Assembly (NCBI GenBank): GCA_003163855.1
Contig: PLRJ01000208.1
Coordinates: forward strand, 1 to 39,725
DNA from: Bryobacterales bacterium
GTDB taxonomy: Bacteria; Acidobacteriota; Terriglobia; Bryobacterales; Bryobacteraceae
DNA length: 39,725 nt
Reading direction: 5' to 3'
The notes below the pieces were generated by a model, which made no database searches, was not told where the DNA came from, and saw only the letters and a list, made by a program, of their open reading frames with translations. The number at the start of each line of letters is the position of its first letter. The first letter of the stretch is position 1. Position numbers and translations under genes: made by a program. Shown here piece after piece: positions 31,818-39,725 of this stretch.

Positions 31818-34211
31818 CTAGACCGTCGGGCCGCCCCGAGTATCGCCGTTAGGCCCTGGGGAGTTATGTCCATTGATCGCGCTCTTCACTTCCGCCCATA
31901 GTTCATCCCTGCGAATAGGCTTGGAGACGTAGCCGTCCATCCCCGCCCGGAGGCATTTCTCTCGTGTGCCGTGCATTGCATGCGCGGTTAAGCCAATGAT
32001 AGGAGTCCGCTTCTTCAGGCGTGCCTCCTGTTCGCGAATCCTTTCCGTCGCTTCATAGCCCCCCATCACTGGCATCTGGATATCCATAAACACAAGATCG
32101 AACGCCTCTTGCTCCAGTGCCCGCACCGCTTCATGGCCGTTGTTCGCAACATGGACCGTATGTCCGGCTTTAGTTAATATCTTCTGGGCTATCTTTTGAT
32201 TGATTGGATTGTCCTCAGCCAGCAGTATCCTTAGCTTGGAGAAGTGCGTGGCACTCAATTCTTCAGTCGTTGGAGTGGATAGCGATTGCTCTCGGGCCGT
32301 GGGCCACAGTGCTTCCATGATGGCCCTTCTCAGCTCCCCTGGCGTTGCCGGCTTCATCACGTACGCTGCCGCGTTAAGTTTTTCAGAGTGAGTGCACTGA
32401 TCTCTGAAAGCCACTGGACTCAGCATCATGATCGTCTTAGCCATGTCAATCCATCCAAGTGTCTCGAGACCAGGAAGACCGGCGTCAACCAATAAGAAGT
32501 CGAATGGTTTTGCGCCCTCCGGCACTTCCTCGACCAGCGCCGCAGCGCTTTCAGCTCCGTCGGCCACCGCTGCTTCAATTTGCAAATGCGCCAGACTGTC
32601 TTCGAGGCTCCCTCGGCTGGCTGGATTGTCATCAACGACGAGCGCGCGCAGACCAATGAATGGAAAATGCGCCAACTCCCGCTCCGAACCCGAATTTAAC
32701 TGCGATTCCCCAAACTTGACCGTGAACGAAAAGACGCTTCCCTTCCCGGGCTCGCTCACCAACCACAGTCTTCCTCCCATCATCTCTACCAATTGCTTAC
32801 TGATGCTAAGGCCGAGCCCTGTTCCCCCGTGGTTCCTGGTCGTCGAGCCGTCGGCCTGCGTAAAGGGATGAAAAATTTCTGCCTGTTTTTCCGGCGCAAT
32901 GCCGATCCCGGTGTCGGACACCGAAATCTCGAGCGTTAGTTCACCCGCGCCCCGCGATTTTACATTTGCACTAATTGCTATCTGGCCCTTGTCGGTGAAC
33001 TTCGCACTGTTTCCTACAAGGTTGAGCATCACTTGGCGCAGTCTGCCTGGGTCGCCGACGACCATTTCCGGTACATCGGCATCAATTCGGGTAAGTAGCT
33101 CGATTCCTTTCAGCTCTGCGGGGACTGAGAATGCTTTCATCGCTCCACCCAGCACCTCTCGTACCTGAAAATCGATCCTCTCCAATTCCAGGCGACCGGC
33201 TTCTATCTTCGAGAAGTCGAGTATATCCTCCAAAATCACCAGCAATGAGTCCGCCGAAAACTTCACGTCGTTCAAGTACTGGCGTTGTTCGACGCTCAGT
33301 TCAGTCTCCAGCGCGAGTTCTGTCAAAGCGATGATGCCGTTCATGGGAGTTCTTATCTCGTGGCTCATATTCGCCAGGAACTCGCTTTTGGCCCGGTTTG
33401 CTTCCTCAGCCTTGTTCTTCGCCGCTTGCAGATCGGCGTTCATCGTCACCAGTTCGGCGGTTCGGCTCGCTACTTGTTGCTCCAGGTTTTCACTATTCGA
33501 TTTCAATTCCGCATCGCGCAGCTCAATCTGGTGCAGCATTTCGTTGAAGCGAACCGTCAAATCGCCGATCTCATCAAGATCGCCCACTTCGGCGCGCAGT
33601 GAATAGTTCTTTTCTTCTGAGACCCGAATGGCTGCGCCCCCTAGACGGAAAATGGGCTTAGAGACTATCGCCTGCAATCGTGCACCTATGACGAACGCTA
33701 AACACAGCGAGCCTAAGAGCACACAGGCGGAGATTGCCAGATAGTGCCAGATCAGCGCCTGCAAATCATCTAGCCTGCTGGTGAGATTGATGGTTCCAAG
33801 TTTCTGACGACCCAGAAATACTGGTCTCGAGATGCTCAGACTGCCCGCCTCGAATTGGGAATCGGGAGCCCCTGCTTTGCAATCTGCCACAACGGCTGGT
33901 TCGGAGGTCGTATAGGTGGCAAAAAGTTTAGACTCGCTCGAACACAACCATGCCGCCGTTATATTCGTCCTGGTGCGAACCGCCTTCAAAACCTCGGTTG
34001 CGGCGTTCCGATCGTTAAAGGTAAGTGCCGCTGCGGTATTGGCGCCAAGCACCTCCGCCAGACTTGCTAGATCCTGCACGCTTCGGTTTCTCAATTCCAG
34101 GTATTCGTTGACGAAAAAGGCCAGGCAACAGCTCAATAGCGCAATGCTGGATGTCAGCAAGATCAGCGTCTGCAGCTTGCGTTTGATCGAAATCCGAGCT
34201 GGTTTGATCAT
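31818..34211 (-). CDS. CHASE8-type hybrid sensor kinase with two receivers
   Basis: A 797-residue membrane-anchored hybrid kinase. The first membrane helix spans about 17-34. The periplasmic part (~40-155) has the CHASE8 features [17 protein letters not shown], and the second helix spans ~157-177. HAMP lies at ~180-235, then a coiled coil. HisKA is [16 protein letters not shown] with H284. The ATPase domain has [24 protein letters not shown] and [12 protein letters not shown]. Two receivers follow: the first with acceptor in LLVDAGLPG, the second with [17 protein letters not shown] and VSKPI. Tandem receivers imply multistep phosphorelay; no separate HPt protein is seen. The gene is convergent with the HD-GYP gene (9 bases between ends), which makes cyclic-di-GMP control a candidate output. 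Confidence 0.92.
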   Translation of the reverse strand: MIKPARISIKRKLQTLILLTSSIALLSCCLAFFVNEYLELRNRSVQDLASLAEVLGANTAAALTFNDRNAATEVLKAVRTRTNITAAWLCSSESKLFATYTTSEPAVVADCKAGAPDSQFEAGSLSISRPVFLGRQKLGTINLTSRLDDLQALIWHYLAISACVLLGSLCLAFVIGARLQAIVSKPIFRLGGAAIRVSEEKNYSLRAEVGDLDEIGDLTVRFNEMLHQIELRDAELKSNSENLEQQVASRTAELVTMNADLQAAKNKAEEANRAKSEFLANMSHEIRTPMNGIIALTELALETELSVEQRQYLNDVKFSADSLLVILEDILDFSKIEAGRLELERIDFQVREVLGGAMKAFSVPAELKGIELLTRIDADVPEMVVGDPGRLRQVMLNLVGNSAKFTDKGQIAISANVKSRGAGELTLEISVSDTGIGIAPEKQAEIFHPFTQADGSTTRNHGGTGLGLSISKQLVEMMGGRLWLVSEPGKGSVFSFTVKFGESQLNSGSERELAHFPFIGLRALVVDDNPASRGSLEDSLAHLQIEAAVADGAESAAALVEEVPEGAKPFDFLLVDAGLPGLETLGWIDMAKTIMMLSPVAFRDQCTHSEKLNAAAYVMKPATPGELRRAIMEALWPTAREQSLSTPTTEELSATHFSKLRILLAEDNPINQKIAQKILTKAGHTVHVANNGHEAVRALEQEAFDLVFMDIQMPVMGGYEATERIREQEARLKKRTPIIGLTAHAMHGTREKCLRAGMDGYVSKPIRRDELWAEVKSAINGHNSPGPNGDTRGGPTV

Positions 34212-34375
34212 CGGTCAATATACATATCGACCTGAACATCGCTACACAGAAGCCCTGGACTTATCGTCAACCCTGCATTTTTTCGTCGATTTAATATTCA
34301 CCTTTAGCCCGCTGTGTGAGATGGAACGGGAGTAGCCATGCTTATCACCTGCGGCTATTAGGCCCTCAGACAGCC

Positions 34376-34849
34376 TTAGCGGTGCGCAGTAGTTCGGACT
34401 TCTTCACCGCTCGCCGTCACGGTCCAATCCCTGTTATTATCGCTTTCCGATTGCTCGAAATGAATGTGATTGTGCGTGGTGAAAGTGTTGATGGTCCTGT
34501 AGTAGGTGGTCCGTCCGCCCTGATCCCAGTTGCTCAGGAAGATCCACTGGTTGCCATTAATTTCCAGGTCTCCGCGGCTGGTCGCTCGTCCCTCGGGCCG
34601 AATATTCTGGGTATAGTAGCGGCCCGGCTTATTGGGAATAGGAATGAAGACCAGCAGCGCGCCCGGTGTTGAATTCACCGACTGGTCACAGGCATAAAAA
34701 TGACCCACTTTCGAACATTGATTGGTCATCGTGTCCGCTTTGCCGCCGTCCTTGCGTGTCACCGCCCAGGTGCCGTTATATAGCGTTAACGGCGCATACT
34801 GGTCGGGAGCAGCCGCAAAGAACAACAGGAATACAATCAACAGGTACAA
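34376..34849 (-). CDS. Small secreted hypothetical protein
   Basis: A 157-residue protein with a short hydrophobic signal (MYLLIVFLLFFAAAPDQ). The domain has a regular beta pattern (LTLYNGTWAVTRKDGGK, CSKVGHFYACDQSVN, LLVFIPIPNKPGRYY, GDLEINGNQWIFLS, YYRTINTFTTHNHIHFE). The Cys pair around residues 45-55 may form a disulfide in the periplasm. The layout recalls small lipocalin-like secreted proteins (DUF1579-like) of Acidobacteria, but I do not name a family with confidence. It is divergent from the fused metXW gene, with 46 bases between starts. No enzyme motif is seen. Confidence 0.65.
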   Translation of the reverse strand: MYLLIVFLLFFAAAPDQYAPLTLYNGTWAVTRKDGGKADTMTNQCSKVGHFYACDQSVNSTPGALLVFIPIPNKPGRYYTQNIRPEGRATSRGDLEINGNQWIFLSNWDQGGRTTYYRTINTFTTHNHIHFEQSESDNNRDWTVTASGEEVRTTAHR

Positions 34850-34895
34850 GCTAGTCCGATGGTAGCGCGGGCATGTTATCGTGCGGATTCAGGCA

Positions 34896-36644
34896 ATGGC
34901 AACGGCAACCAAGACCGAATTCTTAGTAGAAACGCAGATCGCCGCCTTCCCATCTCTGCAATTGGACTGCGGCGTGACGCTGGTCGATGTTGAAGTCGCT
35001 TATGAGACTTATGGCCGCTTAAATGCTGATAAGAGCAACGTGATTCTGGTGGCGCATGCCTTTTCGGGCGATGCGCATGCCGCCGGCATCAGTCGCGAAA
35101 CCGGGCAGCCAGGTTGGTGGTCTGCCATGATCGGCCCCGGTCTGGCCTTCGATACGAACCGCTACTTTGTCATTTCTTCCAACGTGCTCGGCGGATGCCG
35201 CGGCACCACCGGTCCAGCTTCCATTGACCCGCGCACCGGCAAGCGCTTTGCCATGACCTTTCCGGTCATCACCATTGCTGACATGGTGCGCTTGCAGAAG
35301 ATGCTGGTCGATTCCCTCGGCATCCCACGTTTGCTCGCCGTCGCCGGCGGCAGCATGGGCGGCATGCAGGTTCTAGAGTGGGCGCTAGCTTACCCGGATT
35401 TTGTTGCCGCAGCCATGCCCATCGCCACCAGCTCCCGCCACAGCGCCCAGCAGATTGCGTTCAATGAGGTCGGGCGGCAAGCGGTAATGGCCGATCCCGA
35501 CTGGAACGAGGGCAACTACTACGACGCCAAACCCCCGGCTCGCGGCTTAGCCGTGGCGCGCATGGTCGGGCACATCACTTACATGAGCGACGCCTCCATG
35601 CGCCAGAAGTTCGGGCGGCGCCTGCGCGATAAAGACGCCTTCGGCTTCGACTTCTCGGTGGATTTCGAGGTGGAAAGCTACCTGCGCTACCGCGGCAGCC
35701 AGTTTGTGAACCGCTTTGACGCGAACTCCTATCTCTACATCACCAAGGCGATGGATTATTTCGACCTCGCCGCTGGCCATGCCTCCTTGGCTGCGGCGTT
35801 CGAAAAAACAAAGACGCGCTTTCTGATCTTGAGCTTCACCTCCGACTGGCTCTATCCCACCTATCAAAGCCTGGAGATGGTGAGTGCCCTGCGCAGCCGT
35901 AACGTGGATGCCGCCTTTTGCGAGTTGCCGTCGCAGTATGGACACGACGCGTTTCTTGTCGAGACTAAAGAGCAGAGCGAGATGATAACCGGCTTCCTCG
36001 AGCGCGCCCAGCAATCGACTTCCAACGCGCCTGTAATAGAACACGAACCAGGCCGCCAATTGCTGTCACGGCTCGACTACGCCATGATCGCCGAACTGGT
36101 GGAGCCGCATGCGCGCGTTCTGGATTTAGGCTGCGGGGAGGGCGAATTGCTCGCGTGGCTGGGTGAGAAAAAGCATGTGCGCGGACAAGGGGTCGAGATT
36201 GATACCGCCAAGGTCAGGAAAGCGATCGCACGCGGCGTTTCGGCTTATCAGAGCGACTTGGAGCAGGGTTTGGCCGATTATCCGGATGGCGCCTTCGACT
36301 TTGTCATTTTGAGCCAGACCCTGCAGGAGATGCGTTATCCCATGCGCGTCCTGCGTGAGATGCTGCGCGTTGGCCGGCACGGGATTGTGGCGTTTCCGAA
36401 CTTCGGTCACTGGAGGATGAGACTTTCGCATCTGTTGAGCGGAAGGTCGCCGAAGACTGAGTTGTTTCCGTATGACTGGTATGAGAGTCCGAATTTGCAT
36501 TTTTTGACGATTGAGGATTTTGTACTGCTGTGCCGTGCCCAGCGGTGGGTGATTGAGCGACAGATTTTCCTGCAGGGAGACAAACAGGTCAAGCGGTTTC
36601 CGAACCTGCTGGCGGAGACTGCGGTGTTTTCGATTCGGGGTTAA
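34896..36644 (+). CDS. metXW: Fused homoserine O-acyltransferase MetX and MetW
   Basis: A 582-residue fusion. Residues ~10-375 are an alpha/beta hydrolase of the MetX type, with catalytic S153 in VAGGSMGGMQV, D317 in FTSDWLYP and H350 in QYGHDAFLVE. MetX acylates homoserine for methionine synthesis. From ~388 a MetW-type methyltransferase-like domain follows, with the SAM-binding start VLDLGCGEGELLAWL, LSQTLQEMRYP, FPNFGHWRMR and PYDWYESPNLHFLTI. In Proteobacteria these are two adjacent genes (metX, metW) whose products work together. Here they form one chain joined by a short linker (~376-388). Start is ATG 34896; an in-frame GTG at 34881 is weaker. No SAM riboswitch is visible upstream. Confidence 0.95.
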   Translation: MATATKTEFLVETQIAAFPSLQLDCGVTLVDVEVAYETYGRLNADKSNVILVAHAFSGDAHAAGISRETGQPGWWSAMIGPGLAFDTNRYFVISSNVLGGCRGTTGPASIDPRTGKRFAMTFPVITIADMVRLQKMLVDSLGIPRLLAVAGGSMGGMQVLEWALAYPDFVAAAMPIATSSRHSAQQIAFNEVGRQAVMADPDWNEGNYYDAKPPARGLAVARMVGHITYMSDASMRQKFGRRLRDKDAFGFDFSVDFEVESYLRYRGSQFVNRFDANSYLYITKAMDYFDLAAGHASLAAAFEKTKTRFLILSFTSDWLYPTYQSLEMVSALRSRNVDAAFCELPSQYGHDAFLVETKEQSEMITGFLERAQQSTSNAPVIEHEPGRQLLSRLDYAMIAELVEPHARVLDLGCGEGELLAWLGEKKHVRGQGVEIDTAKVRKAIARGVSAYQSDLEQGLADYPDGAFDFVILSQTLQEMRYPMRVLREMLRVGRHGIVAFPNFGHWRMRLSHLLSGRSPKTELFPYDWYESPNLHFLTIEDFVLLCRAQRWVIERQIFLQGDKQVKRFPNLLAETAVFSIRG

Positions 36645-36690
36645 TAGGGCGCACAAAAGTGTTCCGCGTTCCATCTAATTGGATGCCGTC

Positions 36691-37554
36691 ATGATCAATC
36701 GCGAAGAAGCCAACCACCTCGTTTCGGACTGGCTCGCTGGTCAATCAGCCAAGGCGAACATCCGATTGATTTTGCTCGAACAACAAACGCTGGAAACGGA
36801 GTTTGGTTGGGTGTTCTTTTACAACTCCGCCGATGCAATCGCCGGAAACGCTCCAGTGATCGTAGACCGCACGAGCGGTTCGCTGCACGCCACAGGAACA
36901 GCCTACACGACTGCCGAGTACATCGAAGAGTTTCGGCGCACGAGACCTATCGTCGGCTTGTCAACGGCGTCGTTTGTGGGTCCGCTGGCGGATGACAACA
37001 TAGTTTTGGCAATGCTACCTCGGAACTACGCCAGCTTCCTTCAGTCAGTCAACGGATGCGTTGTTTATGATGGCGGCCTTCACATCCGCGGAGCTTGCAG
37101 CATCCCAGACTGGCACTCGCTACGACGATTCTGGATCGGCGACGACAGCCTGTCAGCACTCTACTCGGGGGTGAACGCCGACGATGTCCCGTTCGCTCAG
37201 GATTGCTTCGGCAATCAGTTCTTACTGCGATCCAAATCCGTTTTCCGGCTACACGGCGACACGGGTGAACTTAAGGATCTGGCGCTGGGTTGGCATGGCT
37301 TTCTTGCAGCAGCCGCAGCCAATCCCACCGAGTTCCTGTCACTACAACTGCTCGAGCGGTTCAGGAACGAAGGCGGCTGGCTTGAGCCGGGGCAACTTCT
37401 CAATATATACCCGCCTCTCTGTACCGTTGAATCTGCAAACGGCGCTTCGCTTAAGCCTATTTCCGCGCGTGAGCAGATCCGCTTTCTCGCCGATTTCACC
37501 GCTCAAATTGCGCGCCTACCAGATGACTCGAAGATCCGGATCGTCCTCGAATAG
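36691..37554 (+). CDS. Imm35 + SUKH-like double-immunity protein
   Basis: A 287-residue protein with two immunity-type domains. Residues ~1-90 match the Imm35 (YrhB-like) layout: INREEANHLVSDWLAGQ, ETEFGWVFFYNS, AGNAPVIVDRTSGSLHATGT, AEYIEEF. From about 105 onward a SUKH/SMI1-KNR4-like domain follows: LPRNYASFLQSVNG, DSLSALYSG, QDCFGNQFLLRS, DLALGWHGFLAAA. These domains usually neutralise toxins of contact-dependent or polymorphic systems; a fusion suggests protection against more than one toxin. No toxin, secretion marker or repeat-rich gene is adjacent, so it is an orphan immunity gene. Start is ATG 36691; a TTG twelve bases upstream is possible. A parE toxin remnant lies just downstream. 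Confidence 0.75.
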   Translation: MINREEANHLVSDWLAGQSAKANIRLILLEQQTLETEFGWVFFYNSADAIAGNAPVIVDRTSGSLHATGTAYTTAEYIEEFRRTRPIVGLSTASFVGPLADDNIVLAMLPRNYASFLQSVNGCVVYDGGLHIRGACSIPDWHSLRRFWIGDDSLSALYSGVNADDVPFAQDCFGNQFLLRSKSVFRLHGDTGELKDLALGWHGFLAAAAANPTEFLSLQLLERFRNEGGWLEPGQLLNIYPPLCTVESANGASLKPISAREQIRFLADFTAQIARLPDDSKIRIVLE

Positions 37555-37674
37555 CTACCCGTCGGCGAAGGAAACATCGCTGCCGCTTTTCTTCGTCCTC
37601 GACATGAAAAGCGGGAAAGTCAAGCTCGCCTACGCGCGATTGATGGAAAGTATTGACGGGCGCCCCCCCAAGGC
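37555..37674 (+). other. Spacer with the 3' tail of a possible antitoxin ORF
   Basis: A frame ending in TGA at 37676-37678 reads LPLFFVLDMKSGKVKLAYAR and then MESIDGRPPKA. Its stop overlaps the parE start as ATGA, the normal coupling of antitoxin and toxin genes, so it may be an antitoxin's 3' remnant. The upstream part of that frame runs inside the immunity gene and is not credible. Confidence 0.35.
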
Positions 37675-37954
37675 ATGAGGGAGTCTGAGCTTCACCCGGA
37701 GGCTTACACCGACCTTTATGAAATCGACGCGTACTGAAATTTTTGAGGCGATTTCCTCATTGGCGCCATTTCCGCATCAAGGCGACCGTCGTACCGATCT
37801 TACTTCCCGCCCATTGCGCTTCTGACAAGTGTACGATTACTTGATTGCCTATGCGCCAGACGAGCGGCCCTTGTGGGTTGTAGCGATCCTGCACGGTCAC
37901 CGCAGCCCCCGCATCATGGCTGCCATTCTGCGGGGCATGGAAGACAAGCCGTAA
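37675..37954 (+). pseudogene. Degenerate RelE/ParE-family toxin gene
   Basis: The ATG at 37675 opens MRESELHPEAYTDLYEID, a typical ParE start. The frame then ends at TGA 37735-37737. In the next frame the ParE core resumes (TEIFEAISSLAPFPHQGDRR, then LTSRPLRF), is broken by an in-frame TGA where family members have Trp (RFW), and continues as QVYDYLIAYAPDERPLWVV, then AILHGHRSPRIMAAILRGME, to a normal stop at 37952. About twenty codons of the central helix appear deleted at the frameshift. With a deletion, a frameshift and a nonsense codon, no functional toxin can be made. The ATG overlaps the preceding ORF's stop (ATGA), as in toxin-antitoxin operons. Intact members block DNA gyrase or cleave mRNA. 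Confidence 0.8.
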
Positions 37955-37962
37955 AGACGCGT

Positions 37963-39525
37963 CTACACATGCGAAACCGTCGCCATCGTCCCATCCACCT
38001 TCTGCAACTGAACTGTGAACTTTTCGTTGTAGGTGTTTGCGCGATCTTGCAGTACGCTTAGCGCCACCGCTTCGCCCAGTTCTATCGAACTATCGGTGTC
38101 GCTGCGCCAGTGGATGCCCGCATGGATTCCGTGGGCGAAGCTGATGTTGTGGGCCAGCTTGTTGAGTTCGCCGTTGACCGTGAGCGCGCCGGCATCAGCG
38201 CCTGTGTAGGGGACTGTCGCAAGTCCGCTATTTAATGGAACCACTGGGTTCGGAATCACAAAGTTGCCATCAAAGAAAAACTTCAAGACGGTAATACACG
38301 CGCCGGCAACGGCGCCATGGCCGGTGGGATAGGAGGGATGGCTGGGGGAACCTTCAGGAAAAGCTTGCGACAGGAAGTAACTGTGATTCGCCTTGAAACT
38401 GGCCTCAATGGCTCGCGAATGAAGCGCTGTGCGGCTGATTCTGCCATCCAGAGTTTCGCCGGCCCCTGTCCTGTCCAAGTGCACGATGGCTCCGCCTGAT
38501 TCAGGCCGGTGGCGCAGATGGACAAACCATTTCTGATACCAAACCGCTTTCAGCGCTTCGGAGGCAACGGCGGCAAACGTGGCGGCGACATCCGGCTGAC
38601 CGAAAGTGGTGAACCCGTTCTGTGTCTTATCTCCGTTGTAAGGATTGCCGGGATTGAATGGCGCGTTGATGCTGTTCAGCACCAGGTACGCCGTAAAATA
38701 AGCCTGATACAGAACGTCCGCATGAGTGTATGCAGCTAATCCGCGGCCATCGTGAAGATAAAGCGGCTCTGCCAGCGGCTGCAGCGATAGTCCGGTCGCG
38801 ATGCCGTTCTGCACCTGCTGAAACGTGACGGGATCGAGCATGTAATCCACACCGGCCGTGTTGCTGACATACTTCTGGGTTAGCGGCAGAACGCCCATGG
38901 CCGTGTCCTGCAACAGAAATTGCGAGAGATAGGGTCCGGCTGTTTCACCGGGATAACCGCCGCGGAACAAGGTGCCGGTGGTGACTTTCCCGCCAGTGGT
39001 GGGACCGGCATAATCGCGCATACCGGACAATTCCTCAGCCGCGCTGACGGCGATGGGGTTCGTTCCGTAATCGGTGAAGGCAACATCGCGCAGCAGCGAT
39101 GCCCAGTAAAGTTCCACCAGTTCGGTGGCATACAACTCGCTGGCTAATGCCGGCGCCGGCGGTGCAACAAACTGGGCTACATCCAGACATTGGAGATCGA
39201 ACGCGAGCCCGCCTTGGGGTCCGTTCAAAGTGCGGGGTCCGCCCAGGATGATGGCGTCGAAATCGGCTGGAGCACCGCTATCCAGCGCAGCGCGGAACGT
39301 TTGCCAGGCATCGAGATCCACCCGCCCAATGGCCCCTTGCCGGATGCATTTTGTGTAGGTGCCGCACTTGTCTCGATACCGGTGCTCGTCACCATTGGTA
39401 ATTTGCGCCGGGGTGCCGAAGGAAGCGTCGCTTTCCGCCGCTGCTTTTCGCAGGGTGAGACATCTTTCAACCCGGTTGGCGGTTGCTGGAGTGGGGCGAA
39501 TTCTCGCCGCATGGCTGCTGCTCAT
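37963..39525 (-). CDS. Vanadium-dependent haloperoxidase-like (PAP2-fold) protein
   Basis: A 520-residue protein of the vanadium haloperoxidase / PAP2 fold. Family blocks appear in order: KWFVHLRHRPESGG (K332...R340, phosphate/vanadate site), SYPTGHGAVAG with H403, and GIHAGIHWRSD with H472. The middle holds long helices with the conserved spacing. The position that holds Arg in the third block of fungal enzymes appears not to be Arg (see findings). There is no clear signal peptide, so it may be cytosolic. Possible roles are halide oxidation or phosphatase-type chemistry; the sequence does not decide. It ends eight bases after the parE remnant and is divergent from the M20 peptidase. Confidence 0.85.
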   Translation of the reverse strand: MSSSHAARIRPTPATANRVERCLTLRKAAAESDASFGTPAQITNGDEHRYRDKCGTYTKCIRQGAIGRVDLDAWQTFRAALDSGAPADFDAIILGGPRTLNGPQGGLAFDLQCLDVAQFVAPPAPALASELYATELVELYWASLLRDVAFTDYGTNPIAVSAAEELSGMRDYAGPTTGGKVTTGTLFRGGYPGETAGPYLSQFLLQDTAMGVLPLTQKYVSNTAGVDYMLDPVTFQQVQNGIATGLSLQPLAEPLYLHDGRGLAAYTHADVLYQAYFTAYLVLNSINAPFNPGNPYNGDKTQNGFTTFGQPDVAATFAAVASEALKAVWYQKWFVHLRHRPESGGAIVHLDRTGAGETLDGRISRTALHSRAIEASFKANHSYFLSQAFPEGSPSHPSYPTGHGAVAGACITVLKFFFDGNFVIPNPVVPLNSGLATVPYTGADAGALTVNGELNKLAHNISFAHGIHAGIHWRSDTDSSIELGEAVALSVLQDRANTYNEKFTVQLQKVDGTMATVSHV

Positions 39526-39567
39526 CGGTCTCTCATTCTATGCCCACCGCCTTCTTATACTTGTTCC

Positions 39568-39725
39568 ATGCCGACTGCAGTCGAGTTTGTTTCCCTCAAT
39601 GAAAGCCGCCTGTTAAACGAATTGCTGGAATTCCTACGCATACCAAGCGTAAGCACGCTGCCTGAACATAAGGGCGACGTCGCCAAAGCGGCACAATTCG
39701 TAGCCGCCAGTCTCAAAGACGCCGG
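39568..39725 (+). CDS. M20-family peptidase/dipeptidase (start only)
   Basis: The first 52 codons of a gene cut by the right edge: MPTAVEFVSLNESRLLNELL, then FLRIPSVSTLPEHKGDVAKA. The FLRIPSVST motif followed by an N-terminal helix is typical of M20 zinc peptidases such as dipeptidases and DapE-like deacylases. The metal-binding residues lie beyond the window. It is divergent from the haloperoxidase-like gene, with 42 bases between starts. Confidence 0.75.
   Translation, partial: MPTAVEFVSLNESRLLNELLEFLRIPSVSTLPEHKGDVAKAAQFVAASLKDA

Noticed and set aside
34850-34895. Possible SAM riboswitch before metXW
   Set aside because: Only 46 bases separate the divergent starts, too short for a SAM riboswitch aptamer plus expression platform.

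Overview
This looks like a chromosomal window from an acidobacterium of the Bryobacterales / Candidatus Solibacter type. The main evidence is the 1614-residue secreted protein, which combines an NHL-type propeller, a TIGR03437-like ('Solibacter C-terminal') segment and cysteine-containing repeats. Supporting signs are a PadR gene paired with a HAAS-domain membrane protein, a DUF1080 protein, many two-component kinases and the moderately high GC. The organism is inferred from family content only. No tRNA, rRNA, CRISPR array, IS element or prophage was seen.

Layout. 1-3.3 kb: two divergent receiver-only regulators and an MHYT/PAS histidine kinase. 3.3-7.1 kb: a degraded fragment of a sigma-gene start, a secreted NADAR-like protein divergent from a PadR/HAAS pair with a palindromic operator candidate, a small membrane ORF, a secreted protein gene broken by an in-frame stop, and a DUF1080 protein. 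7.1-12.3 kb: a co-directional set made of a sigma-70-like factor, a membrane-anchored protein, its secreted relative, a tyrosine-rich envelope protein and a tiny basic secreted peptide, then a terminator-like hairpin. 12.4-14.5 kb: a hybrid kinase. 14.6-18.7 kb: a minus-strand operon of class V aminotransferase, serA, a TIGR04076 protein and an aldo/keto reductase. 18.9-23.7 kb: the giant secreted protein. 23.9-28.2 kb: a YqeY-like protein, an OPT transporter, and an RcnR-like metal sensor divergent from a porin with a palindrome between them. 28.2-29.0 kb has no recognisable gene. 29.0-34.2 kb: an orphan ClpB-D2-like AAA+ ATPase, a tandem HD-GYP-like protein and a CHASE8-type hybrid kinase. 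34.4-39.7 kb: a secreted hypothetical protein, a fused MetX-MetW, an Imm35+SUKH double-immunity protein, a parE toxin pseudogene, a vanadium-haloperoxidase-like protein and the start of an M20 peptidase.

The genes fall into three themes: signalling (four kinases or response-regulator sets plus HD-GYP and AAA+), export to the envelope (the sigma-factor cluster, giant protein, porin and DUF1080) and core amino-acid metabolism (serine, methionine). The best candidates for an undescribed system are the sigma-factor/envelope cluster at 7.1-12.3 kb, the exported NADAR protein under a PadR operator, and the RcnR-porin pair. The parE remnant beside the polyimmunity gene suggests decayed conflict systems.
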